Shown here in pieces: positions 40,995-49,899 of a stretch of DNA of 60,990 nt (its first letter is position 1; every line of letters starts with the position of its first letter). Origin of the DNA: a virus. The notes beneath the pieces are model-generated. The model saw only the letters and a list, made by a program, of their open reading frames with translations, made no database searches and was not told the DNA's origin. The translations under genes were made by a program, and so were the position numbers. Location of the stretch: IMG/VR virus record IMGVR_UViG_3300020188_000007, positions 1 through 60,990 of that record; one strand, 5' to 3'.

Positions 40995-42703
40995 TACATT
41001 ATCAACCCAAAGTTTTTAGAAATAAAGTGTATGAATTGAAGTTCTTTAAACTTTATGTTTGTTTCTAACTCATGCTTTCTTTGTTTAAAATGGCGGTTGG
41101 TTGGATCATAGGCAGCCAGCTTAGTAGTATCGTGTTTGAAATGCCATTTCTCTTGTAGGCGCATTACAGGTACATTATTGATCTTAGTCTTATATGACAT
41201 TATAGTTTCATTATCGTGTCCAAATGATCTACGGATCTCCTCAGTATACATTGAGAATTCCTTAACCTCATCCATTAAATCTAACAATTCATCAATGCCA
41301 CCAAAATAATCAAGTTGTTCCATAATCTTTCGGCTTGACATCATAATCCCAGTATTGAATACCCAATTGTCACCATCAAGATCTTCCTCTGCCAACAATG
41401 CGTGCGCATTCCAATACTTTGCTTGGGGATTACGGAAATCTTTATTATAATTTTTGAAATATAATGGATCTCTTACATTAACTCCTGCTTCATACGCGGT
41501 GTTTACATCACAACAAAATCCTTGTTCTGCTCTCAAATAATTAAACGCATCAAACTTATCAGCAAAATATACATCGTAATCAATATACAAAACTAAATCA
41601 TAATCGTGAGTTAATTTATCAAGTAACCAAACTTTATATAGATTAATAATATTGTATTCTGTTAGTTGTGGAAATCTTGCCGCAAATGTTTCGTATTGCT
41701 CATCACGCCCAAACTGAATAAATTCTGCACCGCATAGATCTGCATAATCTCGGTGGTTTTTATCTAACTTATCTTTAAATTCTGCAAGCCGTTGTTTAAC
41801 ACGGAGACTTTTCGGAACATCATCATCGGATGGACCACGAGGATTGTCAAGACGTTCGTCAGGTATTTCAATATAAATTGAATAGATACATTTAGTTTTA
41901 TCGTTAAAGAAATGATTGAACTTTTTATTAATAAAATGAGCAACCTTAATCTCATCCCAATCAACAGTTATAAGATCATCGGATACAATGTAATGCCATT
42001 CTCTATCCATCAAAACATACGGGATATTGAATTCTTCCATAATCCATGAAAACAATGATTCGTTGTTTGGATAATAATACATTCTCAAATAAGTACTATT
42101 AACACCCATAAGATTATCGTGCTTTATTTGATTAATCTTTTTTATGCCTTTTTTAATTCTTGCGATATACTTGATCTTTTTGATGTGTTCAGACTTGCCA
42201 ACCATAATACCTGTATTCATCACATGGCAATCAAACTTATCATTAAGTAGATCTCTTGTGATATGGTATTTTAATGTTGGGTTACGCACGCCAATTTCTT
42301 GAAAGACAACTTCATTAATGTTTCTATTCAATATCTTTTCATCTTGATCTTTAATATGAATGCCTTTACTCAAATCCAATTCATCAAACATATTCTCATC
42401 GGTATTGAATACCACATCCATATCAATATACATTACTTCATCATATTCTTCAGCAAGTTTGGCAAATAAGTGATGTTTATATAAGTTAACCTTTGTAAAC
42501 TCAACGTCGTGCTCGACAACAAAGTCTTTCATTGTGTTATGGAATAATTTAAATTCTACACCAATTTTATCGGCATAATCTTTTTTGTTGTCAATCAGTT
42601 TATCCCAATAATCTTTTTGCTGTTCGTGTGACCAATGATTAACATTCCATGCATCATCTTCACGACTAATATCATCCCAAACTGTAAATATAATTCGTTT
42701 CAT
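40994..42703 (-). CDS. Tandem GT-A glycosyltransferase
   Basis: I start at 42703, since the longer reading overlaps the gene before it; here the start overlaps its stop as ATGA. The 569-aa protein has two similar halves, each with a D-x-D metal motif: VMYIDMDVVFN in the first and LVLYIDYDVYF in the second, and each with VMNTGIMVGKS or VFNTGIMMSSR. Both are GT8-like. It probably adds two sugars or acts as one large enzyme. The acceptor is unknown. Confidence 0.78.
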   Translation of the reverse strand: MKRIIFTVWDDISREDDAWNVNHWSHEQQKDYWDKLIDNKKDYADKIGVEFKLFHNTMKDFVVEHDVEFTKVNLYKHHLFAKLAEEYDEVMYIDMDVVFNTDENMFDELDLSKGIHIKDQDEKILNRNINEVVFQEIGVRNPTLKYHITRDLLNDKFDCHVMNTGIMVGKSEHIKKIKYIARIKKGIKKINQIKHDNLMGVNSTYLRMYYYPNNESLFSWIMEEFNIPYVLMDREWHYIVSDDLITVDWDEIKVAHFINKKFNHFFNDKTKCIYSIYIEIPDERLDNPRGPSDDDVPKSLRVKQRLAEFKDKLDKNHRDYADLCGAEFIQFGRDEQYETFAARFPQLTEYNIINLYKVWLLDKLTHDYDLVLYIDYDVYFADKFDAFNYLRAEQGFCCDVNTAYEAGVNVRDPLYFKNYNKDFRNPQAKYWNAHALLAEEDLDGDNWVFNTGIMMSSRKIMEQLDYFGGIDELLDLMDEVKEFSMYTEEIRRSFGHDNETIMSYKTKINNVPVMRLQEKWHFKHDTTKLAAYDPTNRHFKQRKHELETNIKFKELQFIHFISKNFGLIM

Positions 42704-43371
42704 ATACCAATCACCATATATCTTTGATATTGAGCATTCTCCGGTGTAGTAAATCCTGACCAAAATACTCTTGTTAAACCCAATGATTTTTCAAATTCTT
42801 CAATACTGTTATGAGTATTAATGTGCTCAGCTTCATTATGAAAGTTATTACTTTGAAAGCATACAATGCAATTTGGTTTCTTAAGGCGGATAATCATTTC
42901 AATATCCTCCTGTTCCATATGCTCACAACTTGTATTAATAATGAGTTGAAAATTTTCTGCGCGTTCAATAAAATAATCTATTGCATCATCATGCTTCCAA
43001 TGAATATTTTGGCAATGCTCAATATCTTTGTGTAGCATAGGACCGTATATTTCACATTGGTAATCTGAATCAACATTCCATACCGCAACATCATTATCGA
43101 GATGTTCTTTCATTAATAATCCGGCAATACCATACCATGCACCCATAACTAAAACGTGCTCAATCGGCCCGTCTCGTAGAAAGGTTTCATCGTTTACAAA
43201 TTCTTTGAGGTTTTCAACCAGCCATTGCTTACTTGTTGTTTGGCTAGGATTAACGGCAGTCATAATATCGAGTGAACGGTATAAATCTACATTAGGATTA
43301 TACTTTGACTCAACATATATTTCTTCAATTATTTTAAGAGCATTTTTATAAAGTGTTTCTAGGTAATTCAT
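42700..43371 (-). CDS. SAM-dependent methyltransferase-like protein
   Basis: The 223-aa protein has HVLVMGAWYGIAGLL (residues 70-84), resembling the SAM glycine loop, followed by VWNVDSDYQCEIYG and FQLIINTSCEHMEQEDIEM. The order is that of class I methyltransferases. The start overlaps the glycosyltransferase gene by 26 nt (43346-43371). Confidence 0.68.
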   Translation of the reverse strand: MNYLETLYKNALKIIEEIYVESKYNPNVDLYRSLDIMTAVNPSQTTSKQWLVENLKEFVNDETFLRDGPIEHVLVMGAWYGIAGLLMKEHLDNDVAVWNVDSDYQCEIYGPMLHKDIEHCQNIHWKHDDAIDYFIERAENFQLIINTSCEHMEQEDIEMIIRLKKPNCIVCFQSNNFHNEAEHINTHNSIEEFEKSLGLTRVFWSGFTTPENAQYQRYMVIGI

Positions 43372-43954
43372 ATTTCATTCCATTATACATATCAATTGGT
43401 GCAGTGCCATTATAAGGATTGGCAATTGAGTTTACTAATCCGTGTTCAAACGTATTAAATTCAATACCTTCATGGACAAGAAAACGATCTATACCTGCGT
43501 ACTTTCTCATAAAGTAATCTTTATTTGACATAAAGTGATCCCAGATATGATTCTGTTCACCAGCAGTCCATGTGATTACTGAACTATTTATGTGAACATC
43601 ATAAGCATGAGGTGCCATGTATAAATCGTCTTTCCAATAATCTTTAATGATTGTTAACCCATCCCAATTCAACCATGGGCGCGGATCAGCTTTAATATCC
43701 ATGTCTAAATCAAAGAATAAACATTTACCTCTGACTGGAAAATCTTTACTAAACATTGCAAGTTTATTCCACCAAAATCTAAGTGATGGTTTTTTGAAAC
43801 ATGGAATACACTCAATCTCAACATTCAACGGATTATCAGTATAGCACAAGTATTGAGAATTAGGATAGTATTCTCGTAGCTGATCTCTCAATCTGTTAAC
43901 GTGTTCAGGGTCGTACTTGTCACCATGTTTCACAAATATAATATTATCGGTCAT
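43346..43954 (-). CDS. GT-A-like glycosyltransferase
   Basis: The 202-aa protein starts at ATG 43954, supported by GAGGAA 8 nt upstream. It has CLFFDLDMDIKADPRPW (D-x-D near residue 80) and RFWWNKLAMFSKDF. It is a compact GT-A-like domain. It likely belongs to the same sugar pathway as the tandem enzyme. Confidence 0.7.
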   Translation of the reverse strand: MTDNIIFVKHGDKYDPEHVNRLRDQLREYYPNSQYLCYTDNPLNVEIECIPCFKKPSLRFWWNKLAMFSKDFPVRGKCLFFDLDMDIKADPRPWLNWDGLTIIKDYWKDDLYMAPHAYDVHINSSVITWTAGEQNHIWDHFMSNKDYFMRKYAGIDRFLVHEGIEFNTFEHGLVNSIANPYNGTAPIDMYNGMKYELPRNTL

Positions 43955-45044
43955 TAATTGCATTCCTCAATAAGTTCATAATTTTTGTAACTGCATTCCT
44001 GCTATTACGGTTAGACAGGTTTAATATTTTTAGTCTATTCATTATATCTTCTAATACATCTTTTGATAACAAATTAATATTCCAATTTTCAGTATGCTGC
44101 CGTCCTGCTCTATCATATGCATTTATAAACGCGCCAAAACCATTCCACTCCGCATATTTAAAAAACAAATCAATATTTTCGGCATTGACTTTCATAAGAG
44201 TTGAATTAACTTTAATGTTTTCAGGACCTAATACATCTTTAAACTTTTGAATGTTATCCATTGTTTCATTATACTTACCGCCAATTCTAATCATATCATA
44301 TTCCGATTCAACAACAGTATCTAATGAAACTGAAAGACTAATGTTGTTTTCTTGGCACATCCTTAAAACTTTTTTATTAAATACACTACCGTTAGTACAG
44401 ATTTGTACTCTCATCTCAGGATTAATGTCGGCAATCAACGCACAAAGTTTATATAATGCTTTATGAGAAAACGGTTCTCCACCAACAAATCTTATCTCTT
44501 TTAGGTGTGGAATAAACTCGACAAACTGTTCAAGCAATTGTTCTAGGTTTTCATCATTATCAAACACGTTTGGATCATATTGTTTAAGATCTTTATCGCG
44601 TCCTAACATATGTTTTGATGATAATTCGCCAAAGCACATTGGGCACGCCATATTACACAGATTACTAATTTCAAATTCAAAAACTCTAGGCCATGAGTTA
44701 GCATCCATTGCGTGTTCTAATCTATCTCTGCCAACATTATAATCATATTCAATAATAGGTGGTGTTTCACCTTTATCAATTCTTTTTTGACAAGCAGCCT
44801 GACAACCTGCACTTAATTTATTCTCAAGGAAGTCATCTTTATAAGTGTTGTTTAATTCACCAAACCAATAATCTTTTAAACCAAACTGATCTTTTTTCCA
44901 TATTTTCATTTTACGGCTAAAGCAGCAAGGATGCATCCCGCCGTTTCTTCTTATTCGCATATGATTAAATGCGGCATAGCATGAGATAATTTTATGTTCT
45001 TCGGGTATAGTTCGTTTACTTTGAAATAAATCCCACTTATTCAT
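43944..45044 (-). CDS. Radical SAM protein (SPASM/twitch type) I
   Basis: The 366-aa protein has the CxxxCxxC iron-sulfur motif CNMACPMC (C130, C134, C137), EIRFVGGEPFSHKAL (GGEPF) and further Cys pairs in the N-terminal part (HPCC and CQAAC) that may hold a second cluster. Such enzymes mature peptides or modify small molecules with radicals. The second radical SAM gene is immediately upstream with an 8-nt overlap. Confidence 0.88.
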   Translation of the reverse strand: MNKWDLFQSKRTIPEEHKIISCYAAFNHMRIRRNGGMHPCCFSRKMKIWKKDQFGLKDYWFGELNNTYKDDFLENKLSAGCQAACQKRIDKGETPPIIEYDYNVGRDRLEHAMDANSWPRVFEFEISNLCNMACPMCFGELSSKHMLGRDKDLKQYDPNVFDNDENLEQLLEQFVEFIPHLKEIRFVGGEPFSHKALYKLCALIADINPEMRVQICTNGSVFNKKVLRMCQENNISLSVSLDTVVESEYDMIRIGGKYNETMDNIQKFKDVLGPENIKVNSTLMKVNAENIDLFFKYAEWNGFGAFINAYDRAGRQHTENWNINLLSKDVLEDIMNRLKILNLSNRNSRNAVTKIMNLLRNAINDR

Positions 45045-46248
45045 TATCTTTGTATTCCTTCAAATATGGAGCCAAATCCCATATGTCTTCATTATTTTCA
45101 CGTGCCACTAAACAAAAGTCAATCCATTCAACCATTCTTTCTTGTATCTCTGCCTTTTCGCCATTCCATTCTTCTTCTTGTGGTACAACACTTAATACGT
45201 TATTAGTATTACTCAAATCAAGTTTTGGGTTTCGCCAATAAAATTTATCGACTTGTTCAAATTTAGAATTAAGATATTCAAATAGTTTATCAATACCTTC
45301 TTTTTGGTGATGATCCTCTAACCAAACAGGTGAACAATATTTTGGAAATGTAACAAGGTTTGCCATACTTACACGAGGCACACCAGGTACATCAATAAAG
45401 TAATCAATCAATTCTGGTAAGTGCATCCAATTATAAATTGAGACCGTTGCAACAACTATTACGATGCGTCCTTCGACAGCGTGGTACCGATTGATATTAT
45501 TTATTGTGCGTTCAAAGTTACCGCCACGGATCCAATCATATGTTTCGTGTACTCCATCAATACTTGCTTGAATGTGTACTTCTTCAATCTGATGTAAAAT
45601 ATCAATAACAGTATTAGTAACCAATTGAAAGTTAGTACAAATCTCAACACGGCATTTAGGATTTGTTTCCGCAACCTTTTTCAATATTTTTATATTGTTT
45701 GGGTCAGCAAATGGTTCACCACCTTTAATGGTTAGGTGCTGTAAATGTGGAACAAGATCAAGTACCTTATCAACATCGGCGTCAGTCATCTTATACATAT
45801 CAGTGTGGAATTTATGATTTTGGTTTCGCCAATCTAAACCAGACTCCACCGCCATTTTTTCATATGGTGCCCACTTTGACGAATACTTACCTGAACAGGT
45901 TACGCACATTTGGTTACAGATATTACTTGTTGTAAGCTCAAGAAACCTTATTGGTGTTACCTCAGCGGCAACGTCTTCTTCATATGTTGGAAATTTAAAA
46001 CGGTTGTAAGTATCAAACCGAGCAAGGCGCCCTGCATCCCAATGGCGCCAACAGACATCACATTGAGGCGGGAATTTCTTTTCTTTAAAATCTGCACGGA
46101 TTTGGTTGTATATATCACCGTTAAAGAACTCAGTTAAATCAGGAACATCTTTAATATGTGATACCGCAGTGTTATCACCGGCACAGCATAAGACAATTTC
46201 TCCAATAGGATTGATTGTCAATCCAGTTTCAGGTACCATACATTTCAT
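45037..46248 (-). CDS. Radical SAM protein (SPASM/twitch type) II
   Basis: The 403-aa protein has CNQMCVTC (C111, C115, C118) and HLTIKGGEPFADPN. N-terminal Cys pairs (LCCAG and QCDVCWRH) form the likely auxiliary cluster. It is a paralogue of the next gene in layout, though the sequences are distinct. Two radical SAM enzymes in a row suggest a multi-step modification of one substrate. It is the first gene of the cassette. Confidence 0.88.
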   Translation of the reverse strand: MKCMVPETGLTINPIGEIVLCCAGDNTAVSHIKDVPDLTEFFNGDIYNQIRADFKEKKFPPQCDVCWRHWDAGRLARFDTYNRFKFPTYEEDVAAEVTPIRFLELTTSNICNQMCVTCSGKYSSKWAPYEKMAVESGLDWRNQNHKFHTDMYKMTDADVDKVLDLVPHLQHLTIKGGEPFADPNNIKILKKVAETNPKCRVEICTNFQLVTNTVIDILHQIEEVHIQASIDGVHETYDWIRGGNFERTINNINRYHAVEGRIVIVVATVSIYNWMHLPELIDYFIDVPGVPRVSMANLVTFPKYCSPVWLEDHHQKEGIDKLFEYLNSKFEQVDKFYWRNPKLDLSNTNNVLSVVPQEEEWNGEKAEIQERMVEWIDFCLVARENNEDIWDLAPYLKEYKDNE

Positions 46249-46253
46249 AATAA

Positions 46254-46823
46254 TTAATCCAATACTGTGTTGATAATAGAGATTGCCTCAGTAATTTTAG
46301 TTGAGCGTCGGATTTTAGATTTGATTTCTTTTGGTGCCTTTTTAATTATATCTTGTTCTAATGACCATAGTTTAAATTTAAATACTGCTTCTTTATTAGT
46401 ATTGTTATCAAGGATATATTCAAACGCAACATTATCAACCTTATTCGTTTTCATTTTAAATGCTTGGTCCAACGTTGTCAAGTCATCTTTTGTTTTCTCA
46501 AGGTCCACACGTTTTGTATGTAGATCTTTAAGTACACGTGCCTTTTCTTTTTCAAGTTCTTCAATACCAAGGATCTCCCTTGCCCTCATATTAACACGTG
46601 TATTGAACTCACGAGAATAACGACGTTTAAATTCTACCGTGTCATCAAGAATTGATTCTTCATCCCATCCTTCTTCAATCAATGCTTTATAATCTGCGCT
46701 ATCGGGATTGTTTTCAATAACGTGAGCAACTTTAGTGTCGCCATCCTCGAATATAATCTCAATTGTATTATAACCTTCATCTATATAATGTGCTTCAATT
46801 ACCTTACCACTAAACACTGACAT
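46254..46823 (-). CDS. Conserved phage protein, paralogue of the next gene (189 aa)
   Basis: I choose the ATG at 46823 (MSVFSGKVIEAHYIDEGYNT), which aligns with MAVFSKRIVTAYYISNNYDT of the 46810 gene. Both then have EEGW, YSREFNTRVNMRA or TSREFATFVNAQA, and FKFKLWSLE or FKVKLWALE. The middle here has a 30-residue charged helix insertion. Such proteins occur near tail fibre genes in T4-type phages. Function unknown to me. Confidence 0.72.
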   Translation of the reverse strand: MSVFSGKVIEAHYIDEGYNTIEIIFEDGDTKVAHVIENNPDSADYKALIEEGWDEESILDDTVEFKRRYSREFNTRVNMRAREILGIEELEKEKARVLKDLHTKRVDLEKTKDDLTTLDQAFKMKTNKVDNVAFEYILDNNTNKEAVFKFKLWSLEQDIIKKAPKEIKSKIRRSTKITEAISIINTVLD

Positions 46824-47319
46824 CTTCATCACCCTCATCAATAGCTTGTTGGATTATACCTAACGTGCTCAAAATTGTTTTACTTTTACGAATATCTCGT
46901 TTTAATTTTGAATCACTGTCTTTAATAAAAGGCAATTCCAACGCCCATAATTTAACTTTAAATATTTCTTCTTTACTTGTATTGTTATCCATAATAGCTT
47001 CATACTTATCAAGACCCATTGTTTTGAGTTTTTTCTCAGCCTTCATACTTTGACTAATAATTAAATGCTTTGCCTGGGCATTAACAAATGTTGCAAATTC
47101 TCTACTTGTTCTCTGTTTATATTCTGCAGTTGAATCGAGGAGTCTATCTTTTGTCCATCCTTCTTCAACCAGATCAATATAATCAGGATTATCGGTATCA
47201 TCTGCGGGAAGGTGGAATACGTGCTCTTTGCCATCATCGTCAAGCCATTTGACAAAAATAGTATCGTAGTTGTTACTGATATAATACGCTGTAACTATGC
47301 GTTTGCTAAATACTGCCAT
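46810..47319 (-). CDS. Conserved phage protein, paralogue of the previous gene (169 aa)
   Basis: The 169-aa protein is the shorter of the pair. It begins MAVFSKRIVTAYYISNNYD, carries EEGWTKDRLLDSTAEYKQR and ends with FKVKLWALELPFIKD and STLGIIQQAI. The 14-nt overlap with the previous start codon and their shared layout indicate a tandem duplication. It sits between structural modules and the biosynthetic cassette. Confidence 0.72.
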   Translation of the reverse strand: MAVFSKRIVTAYYISNNYDTIFVKWLDDDGKEHVFHLPADDTDNPDYIDLVEEGWTKDRLLDSTAEYKQRTSREFATFVNAQAKHLIISQSMKAEKKLKTMGLDKYEAIMDNNTSKEEIFKVKLWALELPFIKDSDSKLKRDIRKSKTILSTLGIIQQAIDEGDEDVSV

Positions 47320-47334
47320 AATATATTCACTTTC

Positions 47335-48378
47335 TTATGATTTTACAATTCTTAAATAATATGTTTCTCTTGTTTGTGTTACACCGCTTGGAAATTCTTG
47401 AGTACGATAATCATCGGTATTGACAAATCTTGTTTGGTAACCGTCATCTGATTCACCTGATAGATATGTATCCGCCATACCCGTACCACGTTGCAGCCCA
47501 TCACCTGTATATGTCGAGTCAGTGATTTCATATGTGATCTTATAACCATCAACAGTACGAGCAACAAGGTTGATTTCATATGAAAGCATATCTTGGAATT
47601 CTTCCAACGTATATGTTTGCACTGATCCATCGGCGGCGGCGTAACATGGAATTTTTACACCAAATTCTGTCCCATCACTCGAGACATTAATTTCGCTAAC
47701 GGCATTCTTTATGTATAGATAATAAGTGTTTACAATAAAATAAATGTCACGGTCATAAAAAGGTTCGCCAATCTGATCTCCAGGTGTGACATCATAACCG
47801 CCAGTTATATCATATTTTGAATCTTGGAAAACTGAACGTGTTCCTACTTGAGTAAAACCAGATTCAGCACCTGTACCAATTTTATATGTGCCTTGCTGAT
47901 TATCGCCAACAGCTTGGAATGCCATTTCGTTAATCGTAGGATAAATGTATGTGTCACGGAAATCCTCACGAGACATAGAACGCAAATTAGCATCACTATC
48001 AACGTATAACGGATATCGGTGTGTTTCTTCTGATATTGGATATGTTGGCTCAGTTATAGAATTAAATCTTTGTTTAATACCACGCCAAGGTGTTGTAACT
48101 AATTCAATGTCAGGTGTTTCCGCAGGAGTGTCAAAATTTGTTATGTCGGTGGTATCTTCGCCTGCTTTATAACGTGTATCCGTAATAGTACCAATAATAT
48201 CAGGATCATTAGCAAACTGTGTAAACGGGTTTAATACATATAACTCAACTGCGGGGTTTAGTGCATATTGCCGTGCTGCTTCACGTCGCCAAAACGATTG
48301 TTCTAGGGATGGTGATTCTCGAAACGATAACACACCGTTAGTGTCAACTGAAACATAGGCTGCTGTGCGTGCGGTCAT
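47335..48378 (-). CDS. Tail fibre-type structural protein, paralogue A (347 aa)
   Basis: It starts MTARTAAYVSVDTNGVLSF and has MSREDFRDTYIYPTINEM (about residues 134-151) and EEFQDMLSYEINLVART, then a C-terminal TQEFPSGVTQTRETYYLRIV. The same landmarks appear in the gene at 48612 (MTKADFRDTFIIPTIDAL; TQEFPVGSPTN). Beta-rich and without enzymatic motifs, so a virion or fibre protein is likely. The small gene above it shares the stop/start base. Confidence 0.7.
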   Translation of the reverse strand: MTARTAAYVSVDTNGVLSFRESPSLEQSFWRREAARQYALNPAVELYVLNPFTQFANDPDIIGTITDTRYKAGEDTTDITNFDTPAETPDIELVTTPWRGIKQRFNSITEPTYPISEETHRYPLYVDSDANLRSMSREDFRDTYIYPTINEMAFQAVGDNQQGTYKIGTGAESGFTQVGTRSVFQDSKYDITGGYDVTPGDQIGEPFYDRDIYFIVNTYYLYIKNAVSEINVSSDGTEFGVKIPCYAAADGSVQTYTLEEFQDMLSYEINLVARTVDGYKITYEITDSTYTGDGLQRGTGMADTYLSGESDDGYQTRFVNTDDYRTQEFPSGVTQTRETYYLRIVKS

Positions 48379-48590
48379 TAATCATCACTTCCACAGTAAA
48401 ATGTTTTAAGAACGGTACCGTCTGAAGCTTTAACTTCAAACTTGTGATCCTTGGCAACCACACCAGAGTTAATTGTCGCGGTTGTAATTTTTTGGTTAAT
48501 GATGGTAGACGTTCCTGCGTCAATATCGGCAATGTTTTCTAAATGCCGAGTATCATCAATAACTATGCTAGTTCCTACTTTTAATGGCAT
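48378..48590 (-). CDS. Small virion protein, paralogue A (70 aa)
   Basis: The product begins MPLKVGTSIVIDDTRHLENI and ends VLKTFYCGSDD. Its twin at 49620 begins MAIQVAGTEVIDNALQLKN and ends AAYYCAL. AGGAGG stands 6 nt before the ATG. It is the first gene after a late promoter at 48609 and overlaps the next gene by a base, so it is expressed as a pair with the 347-aa protein. Confidence 0.72.
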   Translation of the reverse strand: MPLKVGTSIVIDDTRHLENIADIDAGTSTIINQKITTATINSGVVAKDHKFEVKASDGTVLKTFYCGSDD

Positions 48591-48608
48591 CCTTGCCTCC
48601 TATGAATT

Positions 48609-48616
48609 TATTTATA
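48609..48616 (-). promoter_or_regulatory. T4-type late promoter
   Basis: An exact TATAAATA on the minus strand, 18 nt before the ATG of the 70-aa gene and inside the last codons of the 331-aa gene. Its place is right for a leader carrying the AGGAGG site. Confidence 0.8.
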
Positions 48617-49607
48617 TTTTTCTAATACGAAGACCATATGAAATTAGATTTGTCGGTGAACCAACCGGGAATTCTTGAGTACGATATAAGTCATTACCTG
48701 TTGTTCCAACTTGTCTTGTTGTATAACCTGCTGCTGATGTTCCGTCAAGAATCGTGTCATTCATCAATGTACCTTTGAGTGTAAGAGGACTTGAACTACT
48801 TGTAAGGCTATATTGAATTTCATTTCCTGTAGAATCAGACGCAATGTGTTTTAACTCACCGAGAATTAAAGCATCAAATGCCGCAACAGTATATTGTCTA
48901 ATATCTCCATTTGTGTCAATATAAAAAGGTGGTTCATATGCTACCGCCGACGTATTAACTTTATGTAAGTAATACTGATTAACAATGATTGGCTGATCTT
49001 CATTCTCAGGAATACCACCTGACGTATAAACTGCAGAATCAGCACGCCTATCAATAAACACGGGGTTGGCATTTTGGAGTGTTGCACCTGTAACACTATT
49101 TGTTGCCGCAATAAAATATGTACCACCTTGGTCCGCGGTTTCACCTGAAGAAACAAGTGCATCAATTGTAGGAATAATAAACGTATCTCTAAAATCAGCT
49201 TTGGTCATTGCTCTAATTCCGAGTGATCCTGTCCCAACTGCATATACAGGAAACGCAAGGTTTTCATCAGTATACGTAGGTGCTGCTGCTAAAGTATAAT
49301 CAACTTGTAATGTAGTATAGGTAACTTCTTCACTACCTGTATCAGGTGTGGCTGCCTCAGATGCATAGTTAGCAACAGTAGAAGGACCGTTTTCTGTTGC
49401 CGCTCCAGCTGTCCTACGAGTATCAATCATACTACCCATATTACCACCACTTGCAACACGAGAAACTGTAACTACTTCATCGTTTGCTAATAGGTGTGCT
49501 GCATTTTGAAATATGGCTTGCAGATCTGTACTTGACATTTCAGTAAGTCTTGTCACTGCAGTATTGGAATTTGCTTCATCCCAATATAATGGTAACCTTG
49601 CTGTCAT
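48612..49607 (-). CDS. Tail fibre-type structural protein, paralogue B (331 aa)
   Basis: The paralogue of the 347-aa protein starts MTARLPLYWDEANSNTAVTR, has MTKADFRDTFIIPTIDAL and AAFDALILGELKHIASD, and ends YRTQEFPVGSPTNLISYGLR. It is beta-rich, as expected of a fibre or adhesin part. The small paralogue B lies directly upstream (12-nt gap). Two copies of a two-gene unit are thus present. Confidence 0.7.
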   Translation of the reverse strand: MTARLPLYWDEANSNTAVTRLTEMSSTDLQAIFQNAAHLLANDEVVTVSRVASGGNMGSMIDTRRTAGAATENGPSTVANYASEAATPDTGSEEVTYTTLQVDYTLAAAPTYTDENLAFPVYAVGTGSLGIRAMTKADFRDTFIIPTIDALVSSGETADQGGTYFIAATNSVTGATLQNANPVFIDRRADSAVYTSGGIPENEDQPIIVNQYYLHKVNTSAVAYEPPFYIDTNGDIRQYTVAAFDALILGELKHIASDSTGNEIQYSLTSSSSPLTLKGTLMNDTILDGTSAAGYTTRQVGTTGNDLYRTQEFPVGSPTNLISYGLRIRKI

Positions 49608-49619
49608 TTTATTGTCCTT

Positions 49620-49799
49620 TTATAAGGCGCAATAATACGCAGCAATAATTGTGCCTGCCGCATTATAAACTGTTAGAACATTTGCTTGGTTTTTAATTGA
49701 GTTATTAATCGCGGTATCAGTTGTTGTATCTGTGCTTGCCACGTTTTTTAACTGTAACGCATTATCAATTACTTCGGTGCCTGCTACTTGAATCGCCAT
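49620..49799 (-). CDS. Small virion protein, paralogue B (59 aa)
   Basis: I start at ATG 49799 (MAIQVAGTEVIDN), since GGAG sits 6 nt before it; the ATG two codons earlier lies too near the ribosome site. Its pattern with V-I-D near the start, repeated Thr/Asn and Y-Y-C near the end matches the 70-aa protein. It follows the late promoter at 49837. Confidence 0.7.
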   Translation of the reverse strand: MAIQVAGTEVIDNALQLKNVASTDTTTDTAINNSIKNQANVLTVYNAAGTIIAAYYCAL

Positions 49800-49836
49800 C
49801 TTCATCTCCTTTGACTATTAGCAATCTTATTAGTTT

Positions 49837-49848
49837 TATTTATAAATA
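49837..49848. promoter_or_regulatory. Palindromic bidirectional late promoter
   Basis: TATTTATAAATA reads TATAAATA on both strands (minus at 49837-49844, plus at 49841-49848), overlapping by four bases. It would start transcription of the leftward fibre module (ATG 49799) and the rightward EF-hand gene (ATG 49900). The two polymerases cannot bind at once. Confidence 0.82.
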
Positions 49849-49899
49849 TTCTCAGTGAGTTATTTGCTATGTTACTGATTTTTTCACAGGAGCTATTAT

